Source of the DNA: Eunapius fragilis
Lineage: Eukaryota; Porifera; Demospongiae; Spongillida; Spongillidae
DNA length: 64,000 nucleotides
Reading direction: 5' to 3'
NCBI GenBank assembly: GCA_963681505.1
Contig: OY811993.1
Span: 772,562 to 836,561, forward strand
Below, piece by piece: positions 11,523 to 23,960 of this stretch. The notes under the pieces were generated by a model. The model saw only the letters and a list, made by a program, of their open reading frames with translations. It ran no database searches and was not told where the DNA came from. The first letter of the stretch is position 1. Every line of letters starts with the position of its first letter. A program made the position numbers and the translations under genes.

Positions 11523-12396
11523 ATAAAGATGACAGATCATTTATCTGACTTGCTATTGTACCATCTTTACCATTGCTATGGTAAAGCAGCAGCACAGAAT
11601 TTCAGATAACTACCAAATAATTCACATGACTGAAATTCTTTTGAAGCATGCAACTTCAATTGCTGATGTATAATACTGCACATTTGAATACAAAAGAGTA
11701 ATGCTCAATCCATCTAAATTTCCAATCAAATAAAAATTATTAGGATTTTTCCAATCCTTATTTAACTCAATTATCCTAATTATAAAATATATTTGTTATA
11801 AGAATATAGGAATACAATATTTAGGAGGAGAAACAACATGCATGAATTATTAATAAATCATGCTACAGTTCAAGATGGGAGCCACCTGGAAAGGATTGCT
11901 GTCGCACACTTGCCCTCACCAGATGCAAGTTGAGCCTGCTATACAGGTCAGACAGCACAACTGACTTTGGTTTGCCCGATATGATGGCAAGACGGGAGGC
12001 AAGCATTTTAAACGAGTCCATGGCTTCCTTTCCCCAAGCACCACAGGACTCCGTGACCAGAGGTAATAATTTTTATTCATGGGTGTGGTGTGATTAATAG
12101 TTAAGTTCACTACTCGTTATGCCCTAATCTAATACACCTAACATTGATTGGAAATTTAGACCAACTTCTTTAATTTCATAACTGCACTCTTTTTAAAATT
12201 TATTTTCAGGATGGATTGAGCATTACTTTTTTGTATTCAAATGTACAGTATTATACATCAGCAATTGAAGTTGCATGCTTCAAAAGAATTTCAGTCATGT
12301 AAATTAGTTATCAGCAATTCTGTGCTACTGCTTTACCATAGCAATGGTAAAGATGGTACAATAGCAAAGTCAGATAAATGATCTGTCATCTTTATT
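11522..12396. mobile_element. Foldback element carrying RT fragment
   Basis: Sequence 11522-11729 recurs in reverse complement at 12143-12396 (the right arm has a ~50-nt insertion at 12161-12209). Arms are about 190-205 bp with few mismatches and share TAAAGATGACAGATCATTTA at the outer end and TGCTCAATCCATC further in. The ~410-bp middle holds the reverse-transcriptase 3' fragment described separately. Part of the left arm (the GATAGATCATTTATATGACT-like stretch) recurs at 18384-18425, after cassette C. No target-site duplication could be fixed. Confidence 0.65.
11869..12067 (-). pseudogene. 3' end of a reverse-transcriptase element (RLE-like region)
   Basis: Minus-strand reading LVTESCGAWGKEAMDSF, then KMLASRLAIISGKPKSVVLS and DLYSRLNLHLVRASVRQQ, ending at a stop near 11869. 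It corresponds position by position to the end of the larger fragment at 51790-53090 (...VEAYRKWGKEAQDTFSQLAS ... YGRLNLTLTRSVARAIL). This conserved tail belongs to a family of animal reverse-transcriptase proteins with a Zn-knuckle and restriction-like-endonuclease-like C-terminus. Only the last ~65 codons are present, placed in the middle of a foldback element. Confidence 0.6.
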
Positions 12397-12419
12397 GGCT
12401 TAGTACTACAATTGTAGAT

Positions 12420-12963
12420 TTCCCCCCCGACCCACATCATTATTACAACAGGTTTAAATTTTCAAGTTTAACTGTATTGAATTTATCCATTAACCATGAA
12501 TCAACCTAATTGGAATCTGTGGAAGTTCCGTATAGAATTAATGCAGCATAATGAAGTCATTAAAAAAACATAGAGGAAATGGATTACTTTGCTCTTCAAC
12601 GTTACCATACAGTAAACTAAGTTCAATTGTTGATAAATGCATTTAACTGCACATCTGAATTCTAATAAAGTAATACTCAATCCATCCTGATAATATATAT
12701 AAATAGTGATTTGTCATTCAGAATAAAAATCAAATGTGCGCGCACCTAAGAAAGTAAAGAAATGGCCTAAAATTTTGGTGTATTGGTCGAGAGAATAAGG
12801 AGTGGTGAACTTAACCATAAACCACACCCATTCATGAACAAAAAATCATTTGGATTATTCTATACTTTATCATTTGACTGTGATATTCCATTACACAGGT
12901 CGAGTCACTCTTAAATCTCATGAAATTTAAACCTGTTGTAATAATGATGTGGGTCGAAAAATC
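12420..12963. mobile_element. TIR element with 34-bp perfect arms
   Basis: 12428-12461 (CGACCCACATCATTATTACA ...) is the exact reverse complement of 12923-12956. The spacing of ~460 bp and AT-rich non-coding middle fit a small non-autonomous DNA transposon. It starts about 30 bp right of the foldback element. Confidence 0.6.
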
Positions 12964-15300
12964 TCATGCAGTGTCATCCTCAATATTAATTACAATCTCC
13001 AACATACCACCCCTGTTGAATAGCTCTTGCAAAACTAAATGACAACTGCAATACCAGTCAGAAAAACATTTCCACAATGTAATACTATTTAATCAACATG
13101 GAGTAGCATCGGGTACTGCATAACGAAGTACACGTAGACATGTAGCAATATAGCGGAAAAGTAGAATTGTTGGCCGCTTCGCCGCTTTAATACTATTAGC
13201 ATTGCACATCGACCGTACGTGAAAAGTAATAGAGGTTGTGAAGGTACAGTTTAGTCCCCCTCCGCCCCCATCGATAAAAATGATTTTACAAGTATATCTT
13301 TGTAACCCTTAATGCCACAGCAACCTTTTTTAACCCTTAGAGAAATAACATATTCCAACATGAAATGTGCAATTGAGAGAAAGTACGATTAAAAATACGA
13401 GTCATTATTTCTGTTCTAGATGGGGATGGAGGACTATCGAAATACAAAGCAGCCGTTTTTGGTGTGAGATCACTTCTTCAGAGATATATAGCAAAGGCAC
13501 TTCTGGAGAAAATTGCAGGTAAACTGAAGTTTCATATAAATAAGCGCATCCACATCAAAATACATAAAGTTGGTGTAGCGCCCTATTCTTCAAGTAACGT
13601 AGTACCGTAGCATAACAATATCGTATGCTAATTACAGCACATGCCTAGCTTATCACCGTAGAAAAACTACTTGATGGGGGGGGGGGAAGTTACTCTAACT
13701 GGTACTGTGACTGTTCAATCCTCCTTGAATACAATCCTTGATCTTTACCTGTGCTATCAATAAAGCTATTCGTTTGGGCAGAGAGATGCCACGGTAACTG
13801 CCACAACCTTACCACCACTGACTATATTCTTTTCTTGATCTACAGTGTCGTTCTCTTAACTGGTATAATAATACATGTATTCTCTCTCTTCTAACTTCGC
13901 CAATAATGATCTAAACTAGAGCTTAAACACTTGGCTCACAGTGATAATTCAACATATATCTCTCCATAGTCTGGGTCAATATCTTGTGGTGGATCAGGTA
14001 AACAAAAGTAGCCTACAGCCGGTCAGGATATGCAAGAGAGTGAGAGGCACATCAAGGACTTCAAAGGATAGTGGTCCAGGTTTCAATATCATTTCAATCT
14101 TTGCTACGACTGTGACTAACTCATTATACATAAGTCTGATTCATCCAACAATCTTCTTTAGGCAGCGTTTGATTGAACATACCATTCTTCAAAGATCCCA
14201 CCCACTAGGGTGCCCGTTCCAGATTGAAAATCCAATCAACACATACGTTCAACAGGTATTGTTCTGTCTCGGGATGACTCAATACAGAATAATTGAGTTG
14301 GCTAGCTTGAACATTTTGCTGTTGTCCAATTAGATCTTATGAAGTATACCTATCCGAGCTATAAAATCGTAGGAACATCTCTGCTATCATATCTAGTACT
14401 ACCTCACAATGCACAGCTCAAGTTACACAGCAAGTGAAGAAGCACATCCACACATTGAGTCATTCATATAGAGTGCGCCTGCATAATCAAGTCCAGTTAC
14501 TGCAAATAGTGGTGCATCCTGCAAACGGAAGGCTAGTCTTCAATTCGCTTACACAGAATGCATCATCCCACTCCACCTGCCTACCCTTATCCAGAATCGT
14601 CCTCTTAGTTTGATTAGTGTCTCCTTAATTCCATTGTGAAATTCTCTTTCGCACCTTCAGCACCACACTTTAACTCATACAGCGTTAAGTAACACATCCG
14701 TGACCAGTTGCAAGCTCCTTCCAACTCAAATAACGTTATTGGATCTTCACTTTACACAAATCAGCTTGTTCAATCTCTTCAGTCAGCGCTTGTTCAGTTC
14801 AGATAAAATATTTCTGCATCGAGTTTCTCCAAAACGCCAAGTTACTCTGTAGGGCTGTCTCAATACACGTATATCTCAGCCTAGCAGCTTTGCACTCGTC
14901 CGAGTTCAAAATTTGGACAACCTGGGCAACAATTTGAGTAGTCGAAGCACAATGACAATCTCCAACAGTTAGTACTATATTCCCAGTGGTTACCCGCATC
15001 GTTACTACAACACAGTGTTTCCCCCAGAGGGTGGCGCTTTAATAGTGCCACGCTTATGAATAAAGGTGATTACTAGTTAAGTAAACTGGGTAGATAGTTG
15101 ATAAAGATTGGTTTATGGGCAAAAAAGATTACACTTGTGGTATGCATGTAAAAGCAAGTACATGTACAAGCTAAATACAATGGCGCATCTCACTCCAAAT
15201 CTCAGCAGCTTTTACAAAATCAAAGTTCTCTAGTACTCCACCTTCTCATGGTTCTGGAGCAAGGGGGAAACATGGTTGCAATGTAAGGAGAGAACATGGT
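12964..15300. other. No supported gene
   Basis: Contains C-rich and G-rich short tracts (13255-13275, 13676-13690). A 130-codon open frame at 13941-14333 (+) has no recognisable pattern, and other frames of 14400-15000 are mixed. I see no RNA gene here. Confidence 0.35.
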
Positions 15301-15839
15301 TCAGGCGCAAGGGGGGAGCATCACAATGATTGTGGCAACAAATTTTTTCACCTCTGCAGAATCGTGAGGTACCTGCTTCCATGCTGATGGTCGGGACTTT
15401 GGCTTCATGGTGTTGCTACAAGTGTACTGGTCAGCATACAGATTGGTTTGTGGTCTGCAATACTTGACAGTATTTCATCACTTATCAGCAGCTTGAAGTC
15501 CAGCACAGATTTGCCAGCCATATCTACAGTGCATGCATGCCCTTGTGGTGTATCATGTGATGTGGTTGTGGGGGCTGTAGTTATAGTTGGGCATAGCTGT
15601 GTGGTGGATGCAGCTGGTTGATGGGTGTAGGTGGGCGTAGCTGTGCGGGCTGGAGTGTCGCAAATGAAGTTGTCAGTGAAAACATCGAACTCCTGGTTGG
15701 GTATCTCCTCGCACGGGACTAGGTCTTCACAGGTTTCCATCTCTTCGCATGGCAGATACCCTCCAAATTCATCGTCGCTCAACTCCTCGTCGTTCATAGG
15801 GTCATCGGGCATACTAATTACAGCGTCTACATTGAACAA
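15300..15839 (-). pseudogene. piggyBac-like transposase, N-terminal fragment
   Basis: The minus-strand frame starts near 15839 with an acidic leader (DDPMNDEELSDDEFGGYLP), a Thr/Pro-rich linker, then FKLLISDEILSSIAD. Near 15440 a small indel moves the frame to TNLYADQYTCSNTMKPKSR and AWKQVPHDSAEVKKFVATII. The pattern (I..QTN.YA.Q...... W.PVT..E...F....I) is that of the DDE_Tnp_1_7 N-terminal region of piggyBac-family transposases. The catalytic part is missing; the reading ends near 15300. A matching 5' terminus lies at 16080. A dead, 3'-truncated copy. Confidence 0.65.
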
Positions 15840-16017
15840 AGCTTGCTTAGCTATCTGCTCATTCCGTGGACCAACGAAGTGTAGCAGCTGGCTTTGCGCG
15901 CTTGCTGAAGCGTAAGATAGCTATTATCGACCATATTCCAACCAAATTATGTACCGCTATAAGCTAGATGCGTAAAACTAGTGCACGAAAACGTGCCACC
16001 CGCAAATGTATATAAAT

Positions 16018-16080
16018 ATGCCCATGGCGGTCTACCTAGACGGGCATATATATATATGCCCGTGGCGGGCAAAGGGTTAA
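16018..16080 (-). mobile_element. piggyBac 5' terminus with palindromic subterminal repeat
   Basis: Read on the minus strand the sequence begins TTAACCCTTTGCCCGCCACG, i.e. a TTAA target site plus a CCCTTTGCCCGCC end typical of piggyBac-like TIRs. It is followed by a perfect AT-centred palindrome (GGGCATATATATATATGCCC). It lies ~180 bp upstream of the transposase fragment's start, in the right orientation. The opposite terminus was not found. Confidence 0.6.
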
Positions 16081-16140
16081 TGCTAGTTATCTTTTAACCA
16101 TAGTTCTCAGTTAATGCTAGTTATCTTTTAACCATAGTTC
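16077..16140. repeat. Tandem duplication, ~34-bp unit, two copies
   Basis: TTAATGCTAGTTATCTTTTA-containing unit occurs twice directly next to the piggyBac end; the first copy starts in the TTAA target site. Confidence 0.8.
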
Positions 16141-16308
16141 CGTTCCCCAAGCCTTCAAAGCTGAGTGAAATTATTGCTCAGTATCAACAACATGATCTTC
16201 CCACCCCAGAGCTAAATGTGCAGATGGAAGCTATATACAGTACTGTGCCTGCTAATAAGCTTCCCAATTCACCATCAGAAGCCATCAAGGGATGTGATGC
16301 ACAGCTAT
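16138..16308 (+). other. Short open frame, possible exon
   Basis: Follows an ..AACCATAG acceptor-like end and reads VPFPKPSKLSEIIAQYQQHD and PTPELNVQMEAIYSTVPANK before a stop. Composition is protein-like but the family is not recognised; it could be part of a transposon gene. Confidence 0.25.
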
Positions 16309-16489
16309 AGTTATAACCTAACATCAAAATTCTTTTGCAAATTGCATGCACTGCACACTACTAGTAACATCTTGTGAATGTGAAGGAGTGCAAGTGCCCT
16401 GAGGCACCTGAAGATCTATATGAGAGCCACAATGGGTAATGAACGGTTGGCAAATTTGGCATTACTTCACACTCATTATGACTAGTGGA

Positions 16490-16617
16490 ACCTTCATTGA
16501 CTATTATTGTATCTAGATAATGACAGGTTATTGATATGTATCCACAGATGCATCCAAGAAGAATTGAATTAGAAACACTTCTAGTGTAACCTTCATTGAC
16601 TATTATTGTATCTAGCT
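16490..16617. repeat. Direct repeat, 28 bp, spaced ~100 bp
   Basis: The string ACCTTCATTGACTATTATTG plus TATCTAG occurs at 16492 and again at about 16590. Nothing coding is supported around it. Confidence 0.7.
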
Positions 16618-16804
16618 GAAGTATTTGTGTGTACATGTAAATAGAACTGATTAAACCATACTGCGATACATAATAGAACAGATGAAGCCAGCACATTCAT
16701 GTTGACTGGTCCCTTTCATCAAATACCTGCACCCCCTCCCCCCCCCCCCCCCCCCCCCCCACTTGAAAACCTGCGTATGGGCCTGGATAGGAAGTATTGA
16801 GCTT

Positions 16805-17105
16805 ATCCATCAACCATTAACAGCACTAGACTGATTAACAAAATTATAAATAAAATTACCTTCTTCAGGATTGTGCATCTGCAATATTGATTCTATCAAA
16901 GAGTAAAAAAATGTGGGAGTATTATTATAATTCACATGCACATGTACAAGCAAATGCATGTAGACCTAACAGTACAGTCCTGTGCACCAGTAGTTATCTC
17001 ACTTAATACACTGCTATGAACACATTCATCAACCATAATTACCTTCTTGTAAATGTATGTTGCTCTCATCAGTTGCAGCTCCTAATGAGGGGATAATGGA
17101 GTTAA
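16805..17105 (-). repeat. Microexon cassette, copy C
   Basis: Third copy: exon-like blocks 17081-17043 (39 nt) and 16892-16860 (33 nt), acceptors CATTAG and TTGATAG, donors GTAATTA and GTAATTT. Common-phase reading: A-A-T-D-E-S-N-I-H-L-Q-E and S-I-L-Q-M-H-N-P-E-E. The first block is 6 nt longer than in copies A and B, in frame. Confidence 0.45.
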
Positions 17106-17529
17106 CAGATTAGTTTCCAATTTTAATAATAAAACAATACATAAACAGTAATAAATGCACATTTATTTTCACTATTATAATAACCTTAAAAATCAGTAGT
17201 ATAAGGTGAAAAAAGTGTTGCTAGGATGGAGGCAGCATTGCCCCTTTGTACAGCCACTGAAAGACGTTGGTTCCAATTAAGCATCATAATTATTAAAATT
17301 TTGCCCTTGTATCTATCACCATAACAACTTATAATTTTATGATGGGAAGTGTCGTAAAAGCATTCTAGAGTAGATTTCCTACCTTTCGGCACTAGATGAA
17401 CGCTTGCATGGTTAGTAAAACAAATGCTGCCTCTCGGCACGCCTAGTGTACAACGATGGTAACACCTAACAGATTAGTACTTCCCACTGATAGTGTTACG
17501 GACCCCCGGAATGTGCCTAGGAGCACAGC

Positions 17530-18039
17530 TACAGTAGGAGACACGAAAAAGGTTACGTTCCGTTTACATAAAACGATCGTTGCGCGGTGTTAACTACAGC
17601 CTGTTATACGAAGTACAAATTGCATCTGTAAGGTGTGTTGATGGGTGTTGATTGCGAACACGCATTCCATCGTTTGCACTACCTGGCTGCACGCTACCGT
17701 TGCGTTTGTGCGCCACGTTCGTCGTGAGTCGCTTTAGTTGTCGCGATGTGTTCTGAAGTCTTCAGAAAAAGAAAGTCTCTCCAAATCGAACGGCAACCAA
17801 TCTAACAACGTTGTGATAGCTTATTTCCTCTGCGCTTGATTCCAGAAGCATAACGTGCGTACGTAAGCGTAGATACAATGCGCACAATTGAAACGATACG
17901 TACAGACGTAAACGGATTCATACACGATAATTGATCGTGTTAACTCCGTGTATACCAGCGTAGTTCGAAACTATACAATCATACATATGGCGTGCTAACA
18001 ATATGGAACGTAAACTTTTTCGTGTCCCACCATACTGTA
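17530..18039. mobile_element. TA-flanked TIR element, ~510 bp
   Basis: Left end TACAGTAGGAGACACGAAAA and right end, read in reverse, TACAGTATGGTGGGACACGA share GACACGAAAAAGKTTACGTTCC with small differences. Both ends start at a TA, as expected for Tc1/mariner-type target sites. The middle is CpG-containing and non-coding. Probably a non-autonomous copy. Confidence 0.6.
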
Positions 18040-18383
18040 TATGAACTGAAACGTTACAGGCTAAAACTGTAAGCCTGTGCGTATGTTGCAGGCTTTTTAA
18101 AACTACGCCCCATACAAGTATACCCTCTCACCTTTTCTGGTCCTCAACTTTTATACCAGGATGACAGGAGAGACTATAGCCATTCCTACAGTATGGTCTA
18201 GGACAACTCAATCCATCTAAAACAATTCTCCCTTCTCATGTGCAGCTGTTTTACTCACAGTGTTCATGGTGTCTTCTATTACTCCGCCAACTGTAGCCTA
18301 GATTTTTTTTAACCCATTACACACTGTATAACAAATAAAGGGTCTCTACTTTATTTGAACGTTTCTGTGCAGGCTCTAATCTG

Positions 18384-18425
18384 TTAATTAAAGACGATAG
18401 ATCATTTATATGACTTGGAATTGTA
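18384..18425. repeat. Repeat shared with the foldback arm
   Basis: This stretch resembles the outer left arm of the 11522 foldback element; further matches follow around 18550-18600 and 18690-18920 with 12640-12840. It suggests that cassettes B and C lie in a diverged segmental duplication. Confidence 0.45.
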
Positions 18426-18724
18426 ATCACATGTTATGATAGTGGTAAGAGAGCGGTACCACATAAATGAATATCATCTATTGCAACCCTTATGTCAACC
18501 CCTGTTTGTATACTGCAGATTACCGAGTATTTTTAGTTCCAAGAATGTACCTTCAATTGCTGATAATTCCAATAATGTTTTATGCTCAATCCATTGTACA
18601 GTGTACTTTGTCGTTCATAATAAACATTTAAAAATCATATGCCTGCAGTTAAAAAATTAAGGGAATTGGTCTAAATCTCTGATCGAAGGTAGGTGTATTA
18701 GTCTAGGGAGAATAGAGAACCATT

Positions 18725-18887
18725 GGGTTATTCCATTTAATGACCGTGCAGGGGTACTGATGACCATCCAATAAATCACTCTGGACAGGTAATAAAATCC
18801 CCTGGATATTACGAATATCTAAGCTAACCACCGTTAATAACTATTTATCCATCAGTACCCCTGTACTGCCATTGAATGGAATAGCCC
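18725..18887. mobile_element. Small TIR element (163 bp) with ATT target duplication
   Basis: Left arm GGGTTATTCCATTTAATGAC and right arm, reversed, GGGCTATTCCATTCAATGGC continue into a shared CAGGGGTACTGATG (about 38 bp, few mismatches). ATT precedes and follows the element. Non-coding. Confidence 0.7.
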
Positions 18888-18984
18888 ATTACCACACCAC
18901 ACCCATCAATGAAAGCATAATTATCTGAGTTTATAAAAAAAACTACTTCCTTGTTCAGACCTCTACATGTATGTCATCAATGTT

Positions 18985-19140
18985 GATTCTTATTACAACT
19001 GGGAGTGTTCACATGTGCATGTACATGAAATACATGTAGATCTCACAGTACAGTCCTAAACACCACTAGTTATATTGGCAAGAATGCCCCCCACTAAACA
19101 CATTGCTATGAACATATATTTATCAACCACAACACACTGA
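18985..19140 (-). repeat. Partial fourth copy of the cassette intron
   Basis: Matches the intron between the two exon-like blocks of cassettes A-C (ATCTAACAGTACAGTCCT-like and CACATTGCTATGAACA-like stretches) but both exon blocks are missing or unrecognisable. Confidence 0.4.
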
Positions 19141-19931
19141 TCAACCAAATTCAAAAATTTGTTCCTCAGGATTATTATTATGAATTTTATTCAACTACCA
19201 AGAGACTTACTAGTTCTTCTCTTGAATTCACTTAAATGTTCTGGAAGAGGTAGATGGCAATAATAATGCCTTAGTACATGTATAAGGTGCATTCCACAAT
19301 ATATTTGCTGGTGATGGTACTAGCCTGGCATTTGTCTTTATCAATGAACTGAGCAATTACGTTTAATAATTTTTTGACAACTAAGGTTGTGCATTACATG
19401 TACATGAATGCTTGGTTGTGTATTCTGTAACTTTAATAATCACATCACACACATAACATCTCTTTTTCTATTTTTCTTTTCCAGTTAGATTATGGGGTGC
19501 ATAATTCTGCTCAAACACCGGTTATTAATGGCAATAATTGTATTACCAACCTGTAACCCACAAGAAAAACAACCCAACTACCCACCATGGTCCTCATCTG
19601 AAGAATGAGAGTGCCCTAGATAGGATGGTAGTAGAAATAAAGCAATCAATGTGACTAGGTTTACCTACCAAGTATACAAATTCGTATGTACACGTACTCT
19701 TTAAAAGTACATACATGTATATTGTGCAATAAATAGTGCAAAACATAGTGCAAACAACTAAGAGAGAGACCATATGTACATGCACTCGTAAAAAAACTCA
19801 TAACTTCCTGTTTCTCTCTTAACCTAAAAAGCCACAGGCACGATTAATGTATGGATCAAAAAAAATTATAGTTAAGTTTATTTAGCTTCAACATTCCCGT
19901 TCCAACAAACTAACACATTCACATTTTGAGT

Positions 19932-20131
19932 NNNNNNNNNNNNNNNNNNNNNNNNNNNNNNNNNNNNNNNNNNNNNNNNNNNNNNNNNNNNNNNNNNNNN
20001 NNNNNNNNNNNNNNNNNNNNNNNNNNNNNNNNNNNNNNNNNNNNNNNNNNNNNNNNNNNNNNNNNNNNNNNNNNNNNNNNNNNNNNNNNNNNNNNNNNNN
20101 NNNNNNNNNNNNNNNNNNNNNNNNNNNNNNN
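19932..20131. other. Assembly gap (200 N)
   Basis: A run of 200 undetermined bases sits at the edge of a tandem satellite. A round-number gap means its real length is unknown. Confidence 0.98.
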
Positions 20132-21015
<884 letters not shown>

Positions 21016-21734
21016 TGGTGTGAAGAGGGGAGGAGGATGAACAAGAGCATCACACATAAATATATGCCATCCATCCTATACAGCAATAGGTTAAAAGAGG
21101 CTGGCAGGCCTACGTTTAATTATTCATGCAGCATTCATCTAAAATGAGAGGGCGTTCCAAATAGATTATAGTTAACCATATACAAGTTAGAATTATATCT
21201 ACATGATCTACATGTAGGCCTGCATGTAAGTCGCTCTTCACTTTCACGGAAAGTGGCATATATGTATACATGGACTGTAAAATTAGCCCCCAAAAATTTT
21301 TGTATCAGGGCATGCCTATAAAATGATGAATAGAAACCTATTAGATTGGATATGAATTTAGACACAATGACTTCAGGCCTATTTATCCCTTCCCCCCCCC
21401 TCCCCACACACACAACACATACACACAGATACACACACATGCACGCACCTTATAGTGTTCTGGTTTTTAACAAACAATTAGTTTTTCACTATTGAATTTG
21501 TGGCATTCACCTGCCAGCAGCAAAGGGCTCCTGAATTGTTGGAGTTAAATTTATTTATCACCTTAAACTGTATTCTCCCACTTTCGTTGGATGTCCATTC
21601 AGATGTTATCTACACATACGGGACGGCTTTATATCCCATGAGTTCAATTTGAAATCAAAATTTTATACACAAGCACATACATATACGTACTCAGACATAG
21701 GCTACTGATGTAAATAGTCGTCGATACATACACA

Positions 21735-21800
21735 GAAATACATAGATTCATACACGCGCGCGTACATACACAGAAATACATAGATTCATACACGCGCGCG

Positions 21801-21841
<41 letters not shown>

Positions 21842-22080
21842 GTGTTACAATCACACGAACGCGCGCGCTCACGGGCGTTGTGCGAATGGCTATGAATCCT
21901 TCCTCTTTTTTCCCTCTGCATGCATAGTTTGAGTCGTGTGCGTGTATGTGTGTGTGAGCGCGCGCGCGCACACACACACGCACACGCACTCACACACATA
22001 CAGTAGGCCTACATGTAGACACACGCAATCACACATACAAACACACGCACGAACTCCAGATCTCGCGCGCGCACAAGAAG
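21735..22080. repeat. Alternating CG/CA/TG tracts (Z-DNA prone)
   Basis: Includes a pure alternating purine-pyrimidine run at 21792-21838 ((CG)n joined to (CA)n), a second CG block at 21861-21870, one at 21958-21970 followed by CACACA, and CGCGCGCG near 22064. A 22-bp direct repeat (CACAGAAATACATAGATTCA) flanks the first block. Confidence 0.8.
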
Positions 22081-22129
22081 TGGATGAATACACGTATACT
22101 CTCACATGGTACAGTCAACGACTAATGTT

Positions 22130-23800
22130 GTAGACTTTGGTACAGCTAGCGCTGAATAGGCCCCGGCCCCATGACATCATTTGCACTAGACAAATAACCT
22201 ATTCAATAAGCCAACGTTCCAGTTAATTAATTAATTTGCATTTAGCCATGTATCTGTATCCATGGAAGCTACATTAAAAACACATAATAAGATGGCGCTA
22301 ATTGTATCCTACTCATTGTGACCCAAAACAATTTAAAATTCAAATGGCCGAAATCTATACTAGGTAAATTTTTAAAAATATCTTTAAAAATAATAGAACT
22401 GCATGATCTCTTATTCTGGGGGCCCACAAAATCTGAATATAAACTGGTGTAAGAATTATGAGCTGCAGAATACCTTAATTAGGTGCAAAAAAGGTGATTT
22501 TCCATACATCTCTATGGAAAGTGCTGTTTTCACAAAAACTACAACAATTTTCTATACAAAGCAGTTGTTTTTTGTTCAGCTAAATCAAGATCGTACGTAT
22601 CTGAAACAATATTGATAGCCACAAAAGTTGTACCCTATTACGTTATTAAATAGCAATCAAGTTTATAAAACGCCATTCATTTTCTATGGGAGTTATCCGG
22701 AAGTATACGCGAATGTACAAACCGCAACAATTGTCAATTCCCTTTGACCGCGCATTTCTGGATATGAACAATTACGGGAAATTTATGAGTTACAAAAGGA
22801 CTCATAAGTCTGCTAAAATCGCACGATTGTGTCGTAAAAATAAGACTTGGTGAAGATGGCAGGGCAAAATCCGCTATCTTTTTCTCTGCTGTATGTTCTT
22901 TGTGGTTGAGAAAACACGCTCGGATGGTCAGTGCCGATGAGGCTGAAATAATAGCAAGGTACTTGCGAGCCAGAGCAGCAACGTGTGTATGCAGCCGGAT
23001 GTGTTGTCCACCACATCAGAGGTTTTTTTTTTAAAAAATGGTCTATCAGTTTCAGGTTCATTGAGGTATCTACAAGAATGTACTATGTGCACATGTACAC
23101 ACATACACACATACGCACATATACACACCCATGCAAGTAGAAATGGCAAGCTGGTGACAGCCATGGTAAAAGATTGTCACTGTCACGTTTTGCCAGCTTG
23201 TTACAACCTTTCACGAGGTTGAAGTCAGCCATATAAACCTTGTGTGAAGATGTTAATTAATATACATGCACCTAGCTTGCATGCATGCAGTACACCACAA
23301 AACTGGGTAAAAAAGATTTGAAAAACATATTAGGCACAAAAAGGGACCATATTGCTGTGTTGCTTGTCATTGATAGATGTTATGATTCGACTCTGCAACA
23401 AACTTGTATTGCAATAAAGATACAGATGAAATGAATTCTTCTTAAGATTTGATTATAGCCCTGTGGATTAGCCTGATGATTCCAGGATGGACACGGTAGT
23501 GGGTGACTTGTTGCGGGAAAATATGGATCCATTATTTCATTTTTACAAATTGTGCAGCAATCTATGTACATACATGTACCTGCTGCATTTTCAAATTTTT
23601 TTCCGTAGCTCAGGTGTAGTTGCATTTTGTCCACACTTAGATGTGACCGGTTAAGACAAGCAGCGCCCTGCACATGCGTGAACCATGGCTAGACTGAATT
23701 GAAGAACAGTACAAAGTGACTATAAAAATTGGTATAATGTCTTTTAATATAAATAACCAGAGCAGGTAAAAGGTGTTGTGCTATTCCATCATCTCTATGG
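22130..23800. other. No supported gene
   Basis: AT-rich with palindromic TTAATTAATTAA at about 22225 and CATGCATGCATG-type strings near 23280. Open frames of 70-97 codons lack protein-like patterns. Confidence 0.35.
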
Positions 23801-23809
23801 ATGACAATA

Positions 23810-23960
23810 ACCCCCCCCCCCCCGTCCCCCCCAGGTTAAGCACTGCTATGCCTCTCCCCCCCCCCCCCCCCCCCCCCCCCCCACCCACACGATAGACTTG
23901 TAAATGCCTGCCCCCCCCCCCGGACAAGCTTCTATTTTGTTTCCCCCCACCCCCCGTACA
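23810..23960. repeat. Cluster of C tracts (G-quadruplex potential on minus strand)
   Basis: Five C tracts of 6 to 27 bases are spaced by 15-45 nt. The apparent Gly-rich minus-strand frame here is a by-product of the tracts. Confidence 0.75.

Noticed and set aside
15405..15839. Host acidic protein
   Set aside because: After the small indel near 15440 the reading matches the piggyBac N-terminal pattern, and a piggyBac-type end lies in the right place.
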